Positions 13,461 through 22,697 of a stretch of 42,172 bases of DNA are shown piece by piece. The notes under the pieces were generated by a model. It was given only the letters and a program-made list of their open reading frames with translations, was not told the origin of the DNA and did no database searches. The position numbers and the translations under genes are program-made. This stretch comes from JAILLW01 sp045640525 (lineage in GTDB: Bacteria; Bacillota; Clostridia; Lachnospirales; Lachnospiraceae). The stretch is from NCBI GenBank assembly GCA_045640525.1, contig JAZUFE010000050.1:1-42172 (forward strand), in the 5' to 3' direction. Numbering within the stretch: the stretch's first letter is position 1; the number at the start of each line of letters is the position of its first letter.

Positions 13461-14957
13461 TTAGCACTTTTGTGCTACTATCAGTATTTCTTTAGCCCTA
13501 TTATCCGTTGCTTCAAGTGAATCGCTGAATCCTGCATGGGTATATTGTGTATGAATCACACTAAAACCTATTGATTCTACCAGTTCTACAATCTCATCCA
13601 TTCTGTATCGTTTATCCCTGACTATATATTCAGCCGATAGTGCATTATCCCTATCAAACTGTTCCTTTCGGATAACCAAGCCAGTATCAATGTCAATCAA
13701 CATATTCTGTCCGTCGAATATTTCTCCCTGTTTTTGCATATGGTTTTGAGGGGACAGACTGAACAATCTTTCCGGATTACGCTTAATAGATATTCTATTG
13801 TCGTCAGGCACAAGTTTTTCTGTCAGTTCCATATTAAGAACCGATAGTATAAAAACACCATTTTCAGCCAAATTGTTATACGCAGAACGAAGAACTTTTT
13901 TATTATCATTCTCATTAGCAAATGATCCGATAACATCATATAAACAGATTACTGCATCATACTTGCTGCCAAATCTGGTACCGCGAATATCATCCACTAA
14001 GAACGTGGTATTAAGTAATCCTTCTTCATGACTACGTTCCTTAGCCTTGACAATATTAGATTCAACGAAGTCAATTCCTGTGACCGTGTATTCGCGTTTA
14101 GCAAGTTCAATACTATGTCTGCCTCGGCCACATCCCAAGTCAAGGATCGTCGTTCCTGTCAAATAGTTAGATATGAAATCAACTTCATTGACCGTTTTGG
14201 ATGCCCAAAGATGATTATCCATATCCATCCTTGCATAAGCTTCCTTTAACCGGTCTTCCGAAAATGATAGCAGTTTGTTCAAGCGACTTGCATATCTTGA
14301 TTTATCGGGTTTTTGTGTTTGGAATGTCATAGCAAGCCATTCGTATCCCGCGGGTAATTCCCCAAGATACCTCTCAACGTCCAACACATTTCTCATTGAA
14401 GAATTGTCTATCCAAAAATGCGTATTGACAATAGATTTCTCGTGAGTCACCTCGTAATCTTCATCATTAATGTATGTAGTATCTTTTCCTATAAGCTTTA
14501 TTTCATCAATATGTTCAAGCATTACTTGCGGTCTGCAATTACGAAATGTAGCACTCTCGAGGGTTTTCACTGTACACGGATTAGCCGTAGCAAGTCCCCA
14601 CGCATAGTCATTGGAAAATCCCCATATAGAGTGTAGCAGTTTACTCGCAATACCTTGGCCTCGGTACTCTTTCATTACAACCAGTTGCAATACCCATGTC
14701 ATAATTCCGGGGCGATACTTTTTACGAATATAAAAAGCGTGCGCAATCAGTCGTCCGTCACATCGAGCCTCTGCCACATAGAAATCATCGTGAACATAAG
14801 AGCGATACTTACTCATAGGAAATCTAACACTCTCACCCGGTCTAAGAGATGAATCATCTCTGTAAAATCCGTAGTTATTGTTAAAGAGTTCGCTATACTC
14901 CTTGAGTTCATCATTCGTTAATTTAGTTGTAGGTCTGTTTGTATATGTCAATTTCAT
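13461..14957 (-). CDS. GNAT acetyltransferase-SAM methyltransferase fusion
   Basis: A two-domain cytoplasmic protein of 498 residues. Residues 1-160 form a GNAT N-acyltransferase, with the acetyl-CoA loop RGQGIASKLL at 99-108. Residues about 240-400 form a class I methyltransferase, with SAM motif I ILDLGCGRGRHS from 271 and the motif II acidic residue in VTGIDFVESN. The last 100 residues form a beta-rich methyltransferase extension. The domain pair suggests acetylation and methylation of the same amino-sugar or small molecule, but no substrate can be named. The start is uncertain: the ATG at 14957 and a TTG at 14975 both lack a good ribosome binding site. The gene is monocistronic, with its own promoter at 15009-15037. 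Confidence 0.85.
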   Translation of the reverse strand: MKLTYTNRPTTKLTNDELKEYSELFNNNYGFYRDDSSLRPGESVRFPMSKYRSYVHDDFYVAEARCDGRLIAHAFYIRKKYRPGIMTWVLQLVVMKEYRGQGIASKLLHSIWGFSNDYAWGLATANPCTVKTLESATFRNCRPQVMLEHIDEIKLIGKDTTYINDEDYEVTHEKSIVNTHFWIDNSSMRNVLDVERYLGELPAGYEWLAMTFQTQKPDKSRYASRLNKLLSFSEDRLKEAYARMDMDNHLWASKTVNEVDFISNYLTGTTILDLGCGRGRHSIELAKREYTVTGIDFVESNIVKAKERSHEEGLLNTTFLVDDIRGTRFGSKYDAVICLYDVIGSFANENDNKKVLRSAYNNLAENGVFILSVLNMELTEKLVPDDNRISIKRNPERLFSLSPQNHMQKQGEIFDGQNMLIDIDTGLVIRKEQFDRDNALSAEYIVRDKRYRMDEIVELVESIGFSVIHTQYTHAGFSDSLEATDNRAKEILIVAQKC

Positions 14958-15008
14958 AATTAAGTGTTCAATCAAATATAAACCAAAAGCTTCGTTTGCT
15001 AATGTCGC

Positions 15009-15037
15009 ACAATATAAACTAAAACCTTACATGTCTA
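15009..15037 (-). promoter_or_regulatory. Probable promoter of the GNAT-methyltransferase gene
   Basis: On the minus strand TAGACA (15037-15032) is followed after 17 bases by TATTGT (15014-15009). The matches are 5/6 and 4/6. The predicted leader is about 45 bases. Confidence 0.5.
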
Positions 15038-15075
15038 GCATATCACTTTTGCTATGATTTTCAAAACAGCAATAC

Positions 15076-16143
15076 TCATATGTTTGTAAACTTCGGTTCG
15101 TCAGCATAAAACATATCCGGCGTCAATCCAAATTCACGAATCACGTCATCCGTTTGACGAGTGTAGTCGCTATATGAATAATACTTAACCCCCGAACTGC
15201 TAAGTGCATCCAAAACTATGCTTTCATCTATGTCAGCACCTTCAAATAATTGATACGAGTAGATTTCTTCGCCGCTTCGACTGCCGTACTCAATAGTTGT
15301 TGCCTCAATATAGACATCACATAATCCATTACTACTCTTATCATACAGGCCTCTAAAATCCGGTTCACCCTCATATCCAAAATACATACCCGGGATAGCA
15401 TCCGCGCTAGACGAGGATTGGCTCATAATCGAATACTTTGAACCGCTTGCATCAAATCCGTAGAACCCATTCCAAACATTCGCACCGGCAAAGTCAACGA
15501 ATCCCGTCGAAAGAATTCCGTATTGATTAATTCCCTCCCATCTTCTGTAATGTGAGAGTGCTTCTCCGCATATCCATAGTCTATCGTCAGAATACTTAAT
15601 CACAGTTTGATAATCATAGCTTCCTTCAAGATTATTAGGGTCACCGTCTATGGAATAAGCAAGCAGCAATTCGGGAATTCCGTCATTCCCGCAATCTATG
15701 TATGCATATTTCAGATTAGAATATGAATAATTCTCTCCTTCAAGCTCCCGTACTTTATAATCGAGAAAATCCGACAGTTTATAGCCGTCACCGTTTCCCG
15801 AGCGATTCATATAAGCAATCTCTGCATTGTTCAAGAATCTTTCATATGCATCCAGGCTAAAATCCTTCAGCGTCTTCTCCGGAGTCGGTTCTGCAGTAGG
15901 TTCGCTGTCTACAGATGATGTGTCAGGCACACTGCTTTCCTCCTCGGAAGCATACGTTTCCGGTTCAGGCGTATCCTGTACAGAAGTTTCCCCGGAACTT
16001 GAAACTACCCTTTTAGATTCGGATGATGATTCGGAAGTTTTTGACAGAATTGTAAAAATAGCAAAAATTACAGCTATCAAGACTATAGCAACAAGAGTGA
16101 TAGCTGTAATAAGTATGAACTTGATTTTTTCAGGTTTTTTCAT
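15076..16143 (-). CDS. Membrane-anchored extracellular protein of unknown function
   Basis: The 355-residue protein has one N-terminal membrane anchor (residues about 8-34) and a Ser/Thr/Glu/Pro-rich linker (35-90) typical of wall-spanning spacers. The globular extracellular domain contains AYIDCGNDGIPELLLAYS (residues about 146-163). This segment resembles the calcium-binding-like DxNxDGxxEL motif that recurs in secreted Clostridia proteins, but one of the usual acidic positions is Cys. I do not recognise a named family. It starts three bases after the ugd stop and is the last gene of the long surface-glycan operon. Its position suggests a role at the cell surface; no enzymatic residues are evident. 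No clear terminator follows. Confidence 0.82.
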   Translation of the reverse strand: MKKPEKIKFILITAITLVAIVLIAVIFAIFTILSKTSESSSESKRVVSSSGETSVQDTPEPETYASEEESSVPDTSSVDSEPTAEPTPEKTLKDFSLDAYERFLNNAEIAYMNRSGNGDGYKLSDFLDYKVRELEGENYSYSNLKYAYIDCGNDGIPELLLAYSIDGDPNNLEGSYDYQTVIKYSDDRLWICGEALSHYRRWEGINQYGILSTGFVDFAGANVWNGFYGFDASGSKYSIMSQSSSSADAIPGMYFGYEGEPDFRGLYDKSSNGLCDVYIEATTIEYGSRSGEEIYSYQLFEGADIDESIVLDALSSSGVKYYSYSDYTRQTDDVIREFGLTPDMFYADEPKFTNI

Positions 16144-16146
16144 TGA

Positions 16147-17478
16147 TTATCTGCCTATAGAATAGTATTCCACGCCTGCGTTCTTCATCGACTCAACATC
16201 ATAGATATTTCTGCCGTCGTATACCAGCGGTGTACGCATATTTTGGATAAAGATATCAGGTGTCAGACACTTGTATTCCTTATTTTCGGTAAAGATAAAG
16301 CATATGTTAGCATCTTTCAGAGCTTCCTCTATTTTTCCAACATATGATATTGTACCCTTCTTGGATGTTCCCAAGTTCCCGCCTTCCGGATACAGTTTCT
16401 TGAAATTGGCAACCGCTCCGTCAACGACATCATATGCCTTAATATTGGCGCCGGCATCAAGAAGAAGCTTAACGTTGTCTATTGAAGGAGCTTCTCTTAA
16501 ATCATCCGTTCCTGGTTTAAATGCAAGTCCGAGAACCGCAACGTTCAATCCTGCGAACGAAATCATTCTGTCGGAAGCTTTCTTATACAATCTGGTCTTT
16601 TGAGACAGATTAACATCAACAGCCGCCTCAACGGTTTTAAGGTTATAGCCTACCTTCTGAGCTTGATATTTAAGTGCCTTGGTATCTTTGGGGAAGCAGC
16701 TTCCGCCATATCCGACACCTGCATTAAGGAAATTTGATCCAATTCTATCATCGTACTTCATGCCTTCGGCAACTTTGGTTATATCCGCGCCGAGAAGTTC
16801 GCAAAGGTTGGCAATATCATTCATGTAACTTATCTTAAGTGCCAGGAAGTCATTGCAGGCATACTTGGTCATCTCAGCCGAACGACGATTCATCGAAACT
16901 ATCGGACGTCCAAAAGGCTCGTATACTTTGCGAAGGATATCCTCTGCCCACTTGGATTCAACACCGATGATAATTCTCTTGGCCTCAAGCGTATCCCTGA
17001 CAGCACATCCTTGTGCCAAAAATTCCGGATTGGAAGCAACCTCAATGTGAAGGTCCTTTCTAATCAAAAAGTCCTTCAGAAATTGCTCAACACGATCATT
17101 GGTGCCAACCGGTACTGTTGACTTAACAACTACCAGACAATCGTTCTCGATTGATTCGGCTATCTGCTTACATACAGCGGCTATGTAGTTCAGGTTGGCG
17201 CTGCCATCCGGCATCTCCGGAGTTCCGACACCGATAAATATAACTTCCGCATTCTTATAAGCTGCTACATAATCAGTTGTGTAATTTAGTCTGCCCGTAG
17301 GATTATTCTTCGTCATAAGTTCCTGCAGACCATCTTCAAAGATGGGTGATACACCTGACTGCATCAACTTAACCTTATTCTCATCAACATCCACACAGGT
17401 AACCGTATGCCCCTTCTCTGCGAAGCATACACCTGCAACCAATCCTACATATCCTGTTCCTGCTACTGCGATTTTCAT
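16147..17478 (-). CDS. ugd: UDP-glucose 6-dehydrogenase
   Basis: Ugd oxidises UDP-glucose to UDP-glucuronate with two NAD+, giving the substrate for the epimerase at 9541-10641. At 443 residues it has normal length and all hallmarks: NAD motif GTGYVG (7-12), GVGTPEMPDGSANL (84-97), STVPVGT (120-126), the catalytic Cys261 in GGSCFPKD, and AFKPGTDDLREAPS in the C-terminal UDP-binding domain. The ATG at 17478 has GAGGT upstream. The neighbouring DUF6056-like gene is 61 bases upstream and the membrane-anchored gene follows by 3 bases. A uronic acid is therefore very likely part of the polymer. Confidence 0.96.
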   Translation of the reverse strand: MKIAVAGTGYVGLVAGVCFAEKGHTVTCVDVDENKVKLMQSGVSPIFEDGLQELMTKNNPTGRLNYTTDYVAAYKNAEVIFIGVGTPEMPDGSANLNYIAAVCKQIAESIENDCLVVVKSTVPVGTNDRVEQFLKDFLIRKDLHIEVASNPEFLAQGCAVRDTLEAKRIIIGVESKWAEDILRKVYEPFGRPIVSMNRRSAEMTKYACNDFLALKISYMNDIANLCELLGADITKVAEGMKYDDRIGSNFLNAGVGYGGSCFPKDTKALKYQAQKVGYNLKTVEAAVDVNLSQKTRLYKKASDRMISFAGLNVAVLGLAFKPGTDDLREAPSIDNVKLLLDAGANIKAYDVVDGAVANFKKLYPEGGNLGTSKKGTISYVGKIEEALKDANICFIFTENKEYKCLTPDIFIQNMRTPLVYDGRNIYDVESMKNAGVEYYSIGR

Positions 17479-17539
17479 AGCGTGTACCTCTTAATATATC
17501 ATTTTCACATTCGCGTAACCATCATGCAATATGATCAAC

Positions 17540-19042
17540 TCAGTCATCCCTTACTGTAAGTGAATTCAAGCCGTAGTAGCGACATATCGCATCTCTTATC
17601 CACCCATTCCCGTCACCGACAATATCCGAAAAAAACAGCAATTGAGGTTCAACGGTAAGCTGTTTAACAACTATATCTTTCGCACCGCTTACGTACAATT
17701 CTTCTCTTTCTTCCAATTCTTTACTAAATTCTTGGGCAGAGCCATTCATCAAATCCGTTATTGCCGATGAATAAGTAAAATAGTGATTCTCCGGTATAAT
17801 TGTCAACGCGGATGCAAATCCAAAAAAGATGAGAGTTCCCATAATTAGCAACAACTCATTATGGGAATATTGATTATCACAATTCTCAATGTTTCGATGT
17901 TTGTTTCTAAAATATCCAATCACATATCCTTCAGACAGTACCAACGTTAAGATATACATAATATATGCCATACCTTGCAGTCTTCCCGCCGAAAAATCTC
18001 CTGTTGCAAATAGCGACGGTGTAAACATTGCAGAAGTCAATCCATATCCAAACAGTATAATTATTCCCGGAAATCTAAACTTATATCCGCAATTGGCTAA
18101 CGCACGCCAAAATATAGGAGCCAAAACCACCAACATCAACACTACCGGCCAGGTAGTCCATTCACCTATGCAATAATAGAAATAATCATAAAAAGATACC
18201 ATAACTGCTTTAATCGGTGAAAATCCGGAAGAGTATGCAGCACGTATCGCATTTCCCGGTGCAATAATACTTATTGTTGCTCCGATCAATAACACTATTG
18301 CAGGAATTATAAATAACTTGACAGTAGGAATTGAAGAATACTTATGCTCTATCAAAAACAGCAATAACACTATGGTCACCACTATTATGGTATTGAGAGT
18401 AGATAACAAATTACCGCCACCAACCAAGAATGCCAAAATACAAATTCCCAACACCTTCAGTACTAATTTCCACATTTTGGTGCTTTCAAAGTAATACAAG
18501 GAAATTAGTGAACCTAAAAACAAAAAGGAAACAGAAGCCGTAATTGTATAATTAGCCGCACCGCAATACCAATAGAACAATTCGACTCTTCCGCTTGGTA
18601 TCATGCATTGAATAATTATAAATAATACTATGCACACTATACTGTCGCTATAATGCTTCCCAATGCCAATGGCTTTAACCATAATTTGATTAAAAAGATA
18701 TCTGACAGAAAGTATAAATACAGTCAATACCAGCGGTGCTGATATGACATATCCCACTTTTCCAAAAACACTCAAAGGAAATGCCGAAAGGAATTTGGCT
18801 GTGTATATTCCGCTCCAGGTGCTGTATTCCTCTATAACTTTACCTATAGCAGCAAAGATTACAGAGAATATATTGCCATCTTGAATCCATGCCTGATGTG
18901 CCAATAATCCTTCCGAATATTCATCAGCACTCGGAAAATTGTACATTCCCATCCATACAAGGGGAATCAAGGATATCAAGAAAATAATCCATAATAAAAT
19001 TGATAGTCTTTTAGGAGTAAGAAAACTACAAATACTCTTCAT
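17540..19042 (-). CDS. Polytopic membrane protein, DUF6056-like
   Basis: The 500-residue protein has about 10-11 hydrophobic helices and a final extracytoplasmic segment of about 90 residues. The first loop contains NFPSADEYSEGLLAHQAW, with an acidic DE pair like that of GT-C membrane glycosyltransferases, and ISIIAPGNAIR in the middle. These segments are familiar from DUF6056 proteins in polysaccharide loci. It may transfer sugars from a polyprenyl-phosphate donor outside the membrane; this is inference. It follows rfbH by 31 bases in the operon. The ATG at 19042 lies in a region without a strong ribosome binding site. Confidence 0.8.
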   Translation of the reverse strand: MKSICSFLTPKRLSILLWIIFLISLIPLVWMGMYNFPSADEYSEGLLAHQAWIQDGNIFSVIFAAIGKVIEEYSTWSGIYTAKFLSAFPLSVFGKVGYVISAPLVLTVFILSVRYLFNQIMVKAIGIGKHYSDSIVCIVLFIIIQCMIPSGRVELFYWYCGAANYTITASVSFLFLGSLISLYYFESTKMWKLVLKVLGICILAFLVGGGNLLSTLNTIIVVTIVLLLFLIEHKYSSIPTVKLFIIPAIVLLIGATISIIAPGNAIRAAYSSGFSPIKAVMVSFYDYFYYCIGEWTTWPVVLMLVVLAPIFWRALANCGYKFRFPGIIILFGYGLTSAMFTPSLFATGDFSAGRLQGMAYIMYILTLVLSEGYVIGYFRNKHRNIENCDNQYSHNELLLIMGTLIFFGFASALTIIPENHYFTYSSAITDLMNGSAQEFSKELEEREELYVSGAKDIVVKQLTVEPQLLFFSDIVGDGNGWIRDAICRYYGLNSLTVRDD

Positions 19043-19073
19043 TTCTCAATACCAACTATTTTGCAAAACAATA

Positions 19074-20423
19074 CTACAGATTGCTTATCAGTTTTTCTAT
19101 CATATACTCAATCATTTCATCCGTCATTCCGGGATACACACCAATCCAGAATGAGTCATTCATGATTCTATCAGTGTTTTTCAGTTCTCCAACCACTCTG
19201 TATCCTTCTTTACTTGCTCTCATCTGATCAAAGCAGGGGTGCTTAATAAGATTACCCGAGAACAACATTCTCGTCTGAATGCCTGCCTGCTCCAAATTCT
19301 TAACAAGTTCGTTTCTTGAAACACCTGCCTCGCTGTTACATGTCATTAGGAATCCGAACCATGACGGATCTGCATTTTCGGAAGGTCTTGGAAGAATAAG
19401 TTTACCTGCATTTTCAAGTTCCTTCAAGCCATCGAAAAGTTTCTTATAATTAGCTTTACGTTTTTCAACGAAAGTAGGAAATTTCTTGAGTTGTGCACAT
19501 CCAACAGCCGCCTGCATATCGGTAGCTTTAAGATTATATCCAAAATGCGAATAAACATATTTATGATCATATCCTAAAGGTAATTCACCATACTGCTTGT
19601 CAAATCTGTGACCGCATAGGTTATCGCGTCCTGAAGGGCATACACAATCCCTGCCCCAATCTCGCATAGAGCGAATTGCCTTATGAAGTAACGGATTGTT
19701 GGTATAAACTGCTCCGCCTTCACCCATAGTCATATGATGCGGAGGATAGAATGAAGAAGTTCCAATATCTCCTATAGTACCGGTAAACTTCTTAGTTCCA
19801 TCAATAGTGTACTGTGAACCGAGTGCATCACAATTATCTTCAACTAGCCACAAATTGTGTCTGTCACAAAACTCTTTCACTGCTTTAAGATCAAAAGGGT
19901 TACCCAAAGTATGAGCAAGCATAACTGCCTTAGTCTTACCCTCACTGTAAGCTTCTTCAAGCATTGTTACATCAACATTGTACTGTCCGATAGTAACATC
20001 GACGAACACCGGAACCGCACCGTATTGGATAATAGGTGTAACCGTGGTAGGGAAACCCGCAGCCACTGTAATAACCTCGTCGCCACGCTTAATTTGTCTG
20101 TCGCCCAAAAGAGGTGATGTCAATGCCATAAATGCACATAAGTTAGCCGATGAGCCCGAATTAACCAAAGAAACAAATTTAACACCTAGATACTCTCCTA
20201 ACGACTTTTCGAATTCATCGGTATATCTACCCGATGTAAGCCAAAATTCAAGTGCAGAATCTACAAGATTAACCATTTCCTCATGGTCATACACTCTGGA
20301 AGCATACGAAATCCTATCACCCGGCTTAAATTCCTTTTTTATGTTATGAAATTTGTCACAATACTCCGCAACCGAACTCAATATGTGCTCTCTTGCTTCA
20401 CTTTCCGTCATTTGCTCAAACAT
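19074..20423 (-). CDS. rfbH: CDP-4-dehydro-6-deoxyglucose 3-dehydrase (RfbH/AscC-type)
   Basis: This PMP/[2Fe-2S] enzyme removes the 3-hydroxyl of CDP-4-keto-6-deoxyglucose on the way to 3,6-dideoxyhexoses. It has the aminotransferase-like fold with VNSGSSANL (88-96) and DNCDALGS (197-203). The usual PLP lysine is replaced by His in FYPPHHMTMGEGG (His229/230), which is the mark of this dehydrase. The cluster cysteines RDCVCPSGRDNLC (C260, C262, C270) are present. The length of 449 residues fits. It overlaps rfbG by 16 bases, and its AGGAG ribosome binding site lies inside rfbG, 8 bases before the ATG at 20423. No RfbI/AscD-like reductase partner or rfbF lies in this window. Confidence 0.93.
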   Translation of the reverse strand: MFEQMTESEAREHILSSVAEYCDKFHNIKKEFKPGDRISYASRVYDHEEMVNLVDSALEFWLTSGRYTDEFEKSLGEYLGVKFVSLVNSGSSANLCAFMALTSPLLGDRQIKRGDEVITVAAGFPTTVTPIIQYGAVPVFVDVTIGQYNVDVTMLEEAYSEGKTKAVMLAHTLGNPFDLKAVKEFCDRHNLWLVEDNCDALGSQYTIDGTKKFTGTIGDIGTSSFYPPHHMTMGEGGAVYTNNPLLHKAIRSMRDWGRDCVCPSGRDNLCGHRFDKQYGELPLGYDHKYVYSHFGYNLKATDMQAAVGCAQLKKFPTFVEKRKANYKKLFDGLKELENAGKLILPRPSENADPSWFGFLMTCNSEAGVSRNELVKNLEQAGIQTRMLFSGNLIKHPCFDQMRASKEGYRVVGELKNTDRIMNDSFWIGVYPGMTDEMIEYMIEKLISNL

Positions 20424-21511
20424 TCCATATACTCCTTAATCTGTTGTTTCGTGCATTCTTTAATGTCACCGTTAGTTACGAATGTCCTATACCATTCAAC
20501 TGTCTTATCCATAGTTGTTTCGATATTCCAAGCCGGCGACCAATCAAATGTCGTCTTCAATTTAGTACAATCCAATTTTAAAAAGTTGGCTTCATGAGGA
20601 CCACCATCCGATATGTTAACCCATTTAAGTTCCGGTCGTGGATTACCCTCGCAATCACTTAGCGGGTGTTCATTCCACCTGTCCACGAACAAATCAACCA
20701 ATTTCCCTGTATTAACGCAGCTCTCATCATTTGGTCCGACATTATATGAACCTGCAACCTGAGGATCATTGTATTGTCGCATTGCTATCATTAAATATGC
20801 GAACAATGGTTCCAGTACATGCTGATAAGGTCTGGTTGAATATGGATTTCTAACCACAATATCCTCCATATCCTTAGCTGCTCTATAACAATCCGGAACA
20901 ATTCTATCTTTAGCGAAATCTCCTCCGCCTATAACATTACCGGCACGACATGTAGAAACCGGAATACCTCTCTTGTTAAAGAATGACTGTATATAGCTGT
21001 GTGTCACAAGTTCGGAACATGATTTCGAGTTTGAATACGGGTCATATCCATCAAGATAATCCGTTTCAACATAACCTCTGTCCCATTCATTATTTCTATA
21101 CACTTTATCTGTTGTAACATTCACAACGGACTTAACCGAATCGCAATTACGGCAGCATTCAAGCACATTAACGGTACCCATCACATTAGTTTCGTAGGTA
21201 TAAACCGGATTTACATATGACTCACGCACTAAAGGTTGAGCCGCCATATGAATTACGATTTCAGGTTTAACCTCTTCGAAAACATGTTGCAAATTCTCTA
21301 AGTTACGTACATCCCCAGTATAGCTGCGCACATTGTCATCGGAAATGTTCATTAGGGAAAACAACTGATGTTGATCATCCGAGGCTAATGAATAACCGTA
21401 TACCTTAGCTCCCAACATAGATAAAACCGCACACAACCAGCTTCCCTTGAAGCCGTTGTGTCCGGTTATCAATATCTTCTTATCTGCATAGAATTCTTGG
21501 AATTTCTCCAT
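20408..21511 (-). CDS. rfbG: CDP-glucose 4,6-dehydratase
   Basis: RfbG converts CDP-glucose to CDP-4-keto-6-deoxyglucose, the substrate of RfbH. It is an extended SDR of 367 residues. The NAD motif is ITGHNGFKGSWL, with the HN variant typical of RfbG. HMAAQPLVRESY, TTDKVY and the catalytic YSNSKSCSE (YxxxK) follow. CRAGNVIGGGDFAKDRIVPD is the conserved substrate loop. I chose the ATG at 21511 because GGGGAG lies 13 bases upstream and the protein then starts like relatives (MEKFQEFYADKKILITG); a TTG at 21544 adds 11 atypical residues. It follows the SGNH gene by 48 bases and is translationally linked to rfbH. Confidence 0.94.
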   Translation of the reverse strand: MEKFQEFYADKKILITGHNGFKGSWLCAVLSMLGAKVYGYSLASDDQHQLFSLMNISDDNVRSYTGDVRNLENLQHVFEEVKPEIVIHMAAQPLVRESYVNPVYTYETNVMGTVNVLECCRNCDSVKSVVNVTTDKVYRNNEWDRGYVETDYLDGYDPYSNSKSCSELVTHSYIQSFFNKRGIPVSTCRAGNVIGGGDFAKDRIVPDCYRAAKDMEDIVVRNPYSTRPYQHVLEPLFAYLMIAMRQYNDPQVAGSYNVGPNDESCVNTGKLVDLFVDRWNEHPLSDCEGNPRPELKWVNISDGGPHEANFLKLDCTKLKTTFDWSPAWNIETTMDKTVEWYRTFVTNGDIKECTKQQIKEYMECLSK

Positions 21512-21559
21512 ACTATACACTTTTCTCCCCAAACTAATATCCAATCCTTAGTAATATAC

Positions 21560-22654
21560 TCAATTCACTCTTACAGCAATCTCATTATTTTCAATAAATT
21601 TAATCAGATTATCCGAATAAATAGCACGACCTTTTTCGTTTAAGTGAACATCATCAAGCATGGTTTCATATGAATTCTCCATGCTTATTCCCTGATCTGC
21701 AAGAGGATAGAACCATATATTCTCATACTGTCCTGCCACATACTCTGCCTTACGTCCGAAGTCTTCTTCCGAACCAAGTCCATTATTTAGGGTAATACTA
21801 TTACCTATATATTCGCCGTTATCTCTATAAAATTCTACATAGCTTGGTGCACACATAACTATCTTGGCATTAGGGCAAGCTTCCTTTAAGGAATCAAAAA
21901 TGCTCATTAAAGCTCCCTGATATGTTCTGTAATCTTTACCATCATCCGGATTATTCTGTTCTCTTCCCGAAAGGAAGTCATTAATACCGTATTCCACGAA
22001 AATAACGTCCGCAGCTCTGACCTCGTCGATATGCTGTGTCAAAATAGTTTTCGCAGTGCAATCCGGAAGTACATTGACATCTATCTTGCCTGCTATTATT
22101 TTAGCTATCGTAATTCCGCAAAATTCCGTAAACTGATCGTCTCCGAATCCGGATGTTGTTCTTGAACAACTGGCTGCCATTCCGCCAACTCCCAAATTGT
22201 AAATATTGGCATCGAAAGCTGTTCCTACCAAGTATGCAATACCTGTTGAATCTCTGAAGTTATCAAGCATACTGTCTCCCAGGAATACCATATTCATCTT
22301 GCCATCTACGTGAGTAGCATCATCACGGTTATTGGATGCCTGAACTTTAGGGATATTAACATCAGCCATTTGTGTCATATCGGCAGGATTTTCATCTTCA
22401 ATTACAGTAGCATCCGAATTCTCCGTACTGCTCTCTTCAAGCGTTTCCGATGTCAGTTTTTCTACCTTTTCCGCATCCAAATCAGATTCACTGATTTCAA
22501 TCACTGCCACTTCTTCGGGATTATCAGCTTTATTTATTAAACTCATTGTGCACTTAATTCCAAGATACACTACAGATACCAATCCAATGACTGCGAATAT
22601 TACCAACACAACCATCAATCCTTTATTTGATCTTCTATTGTTTTGTTTATCCAT
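21560..22654 (-). CDS. Membrane-anchored SGNH/GDSL esterase
   Basis: The 364-residue protein has a single N-terminal membrane anchor (residues about 13-34), an acidic disordered linker (45-115), and an extracellular SGNH hydrolase domain. The catalytic set is complete: VFLGDSML with Ser128 (block I), GVGG (block II), EYGINDF (block III Asn), and DDVHLNEKG (block V Asp/His). Such enzymes add or remove acetyl groups on surface glycans. The ATG at 22654 was chosen for its GGAGAG site; the longer frame to 22744 lacks one and would overlap the upstream gene. It lies between the LtaS-like gene and rfbG. The MBOAT unit at 31121-33458 could be its counterpart in acylation. Confidence 0.9.
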   Translation of the reverse strand: MDKQNNRRSNKGLMVVLVIFAVIGLVSVVYLGIKCTMSLINKADNPEEVAVIEISESDLDAEKVEKLTSETLEESSTENSDATVIEDENPADMTQMADVNIPKVQASNNRDDATHVDGKMNMVFLGDSMLDNFRDSTGIAYLVGTAFDANIYNLGVGGMAASCSRTTSGFGDDQFTEFCGITIAKIIAGKIDVNVLPDCTAKTILTQHIDEVRAADVIFVEYGINDFLSGREQNNPDDGKDYRTYQGALMSIFDSLKEACPNAKIVMCAPSYVEFYRDNGEYIGNSITLNNGLGSEEDFGRKAEYVAGQYENIWFYPLADQGISMENSYETMLDDVHLNEKGRAIYSDNLIKFIENNEIAVRVN

Positions 22655-22697
22655 TTGAATCTCTCCTCGATTAATTAACACTATAGTTATATCATTT

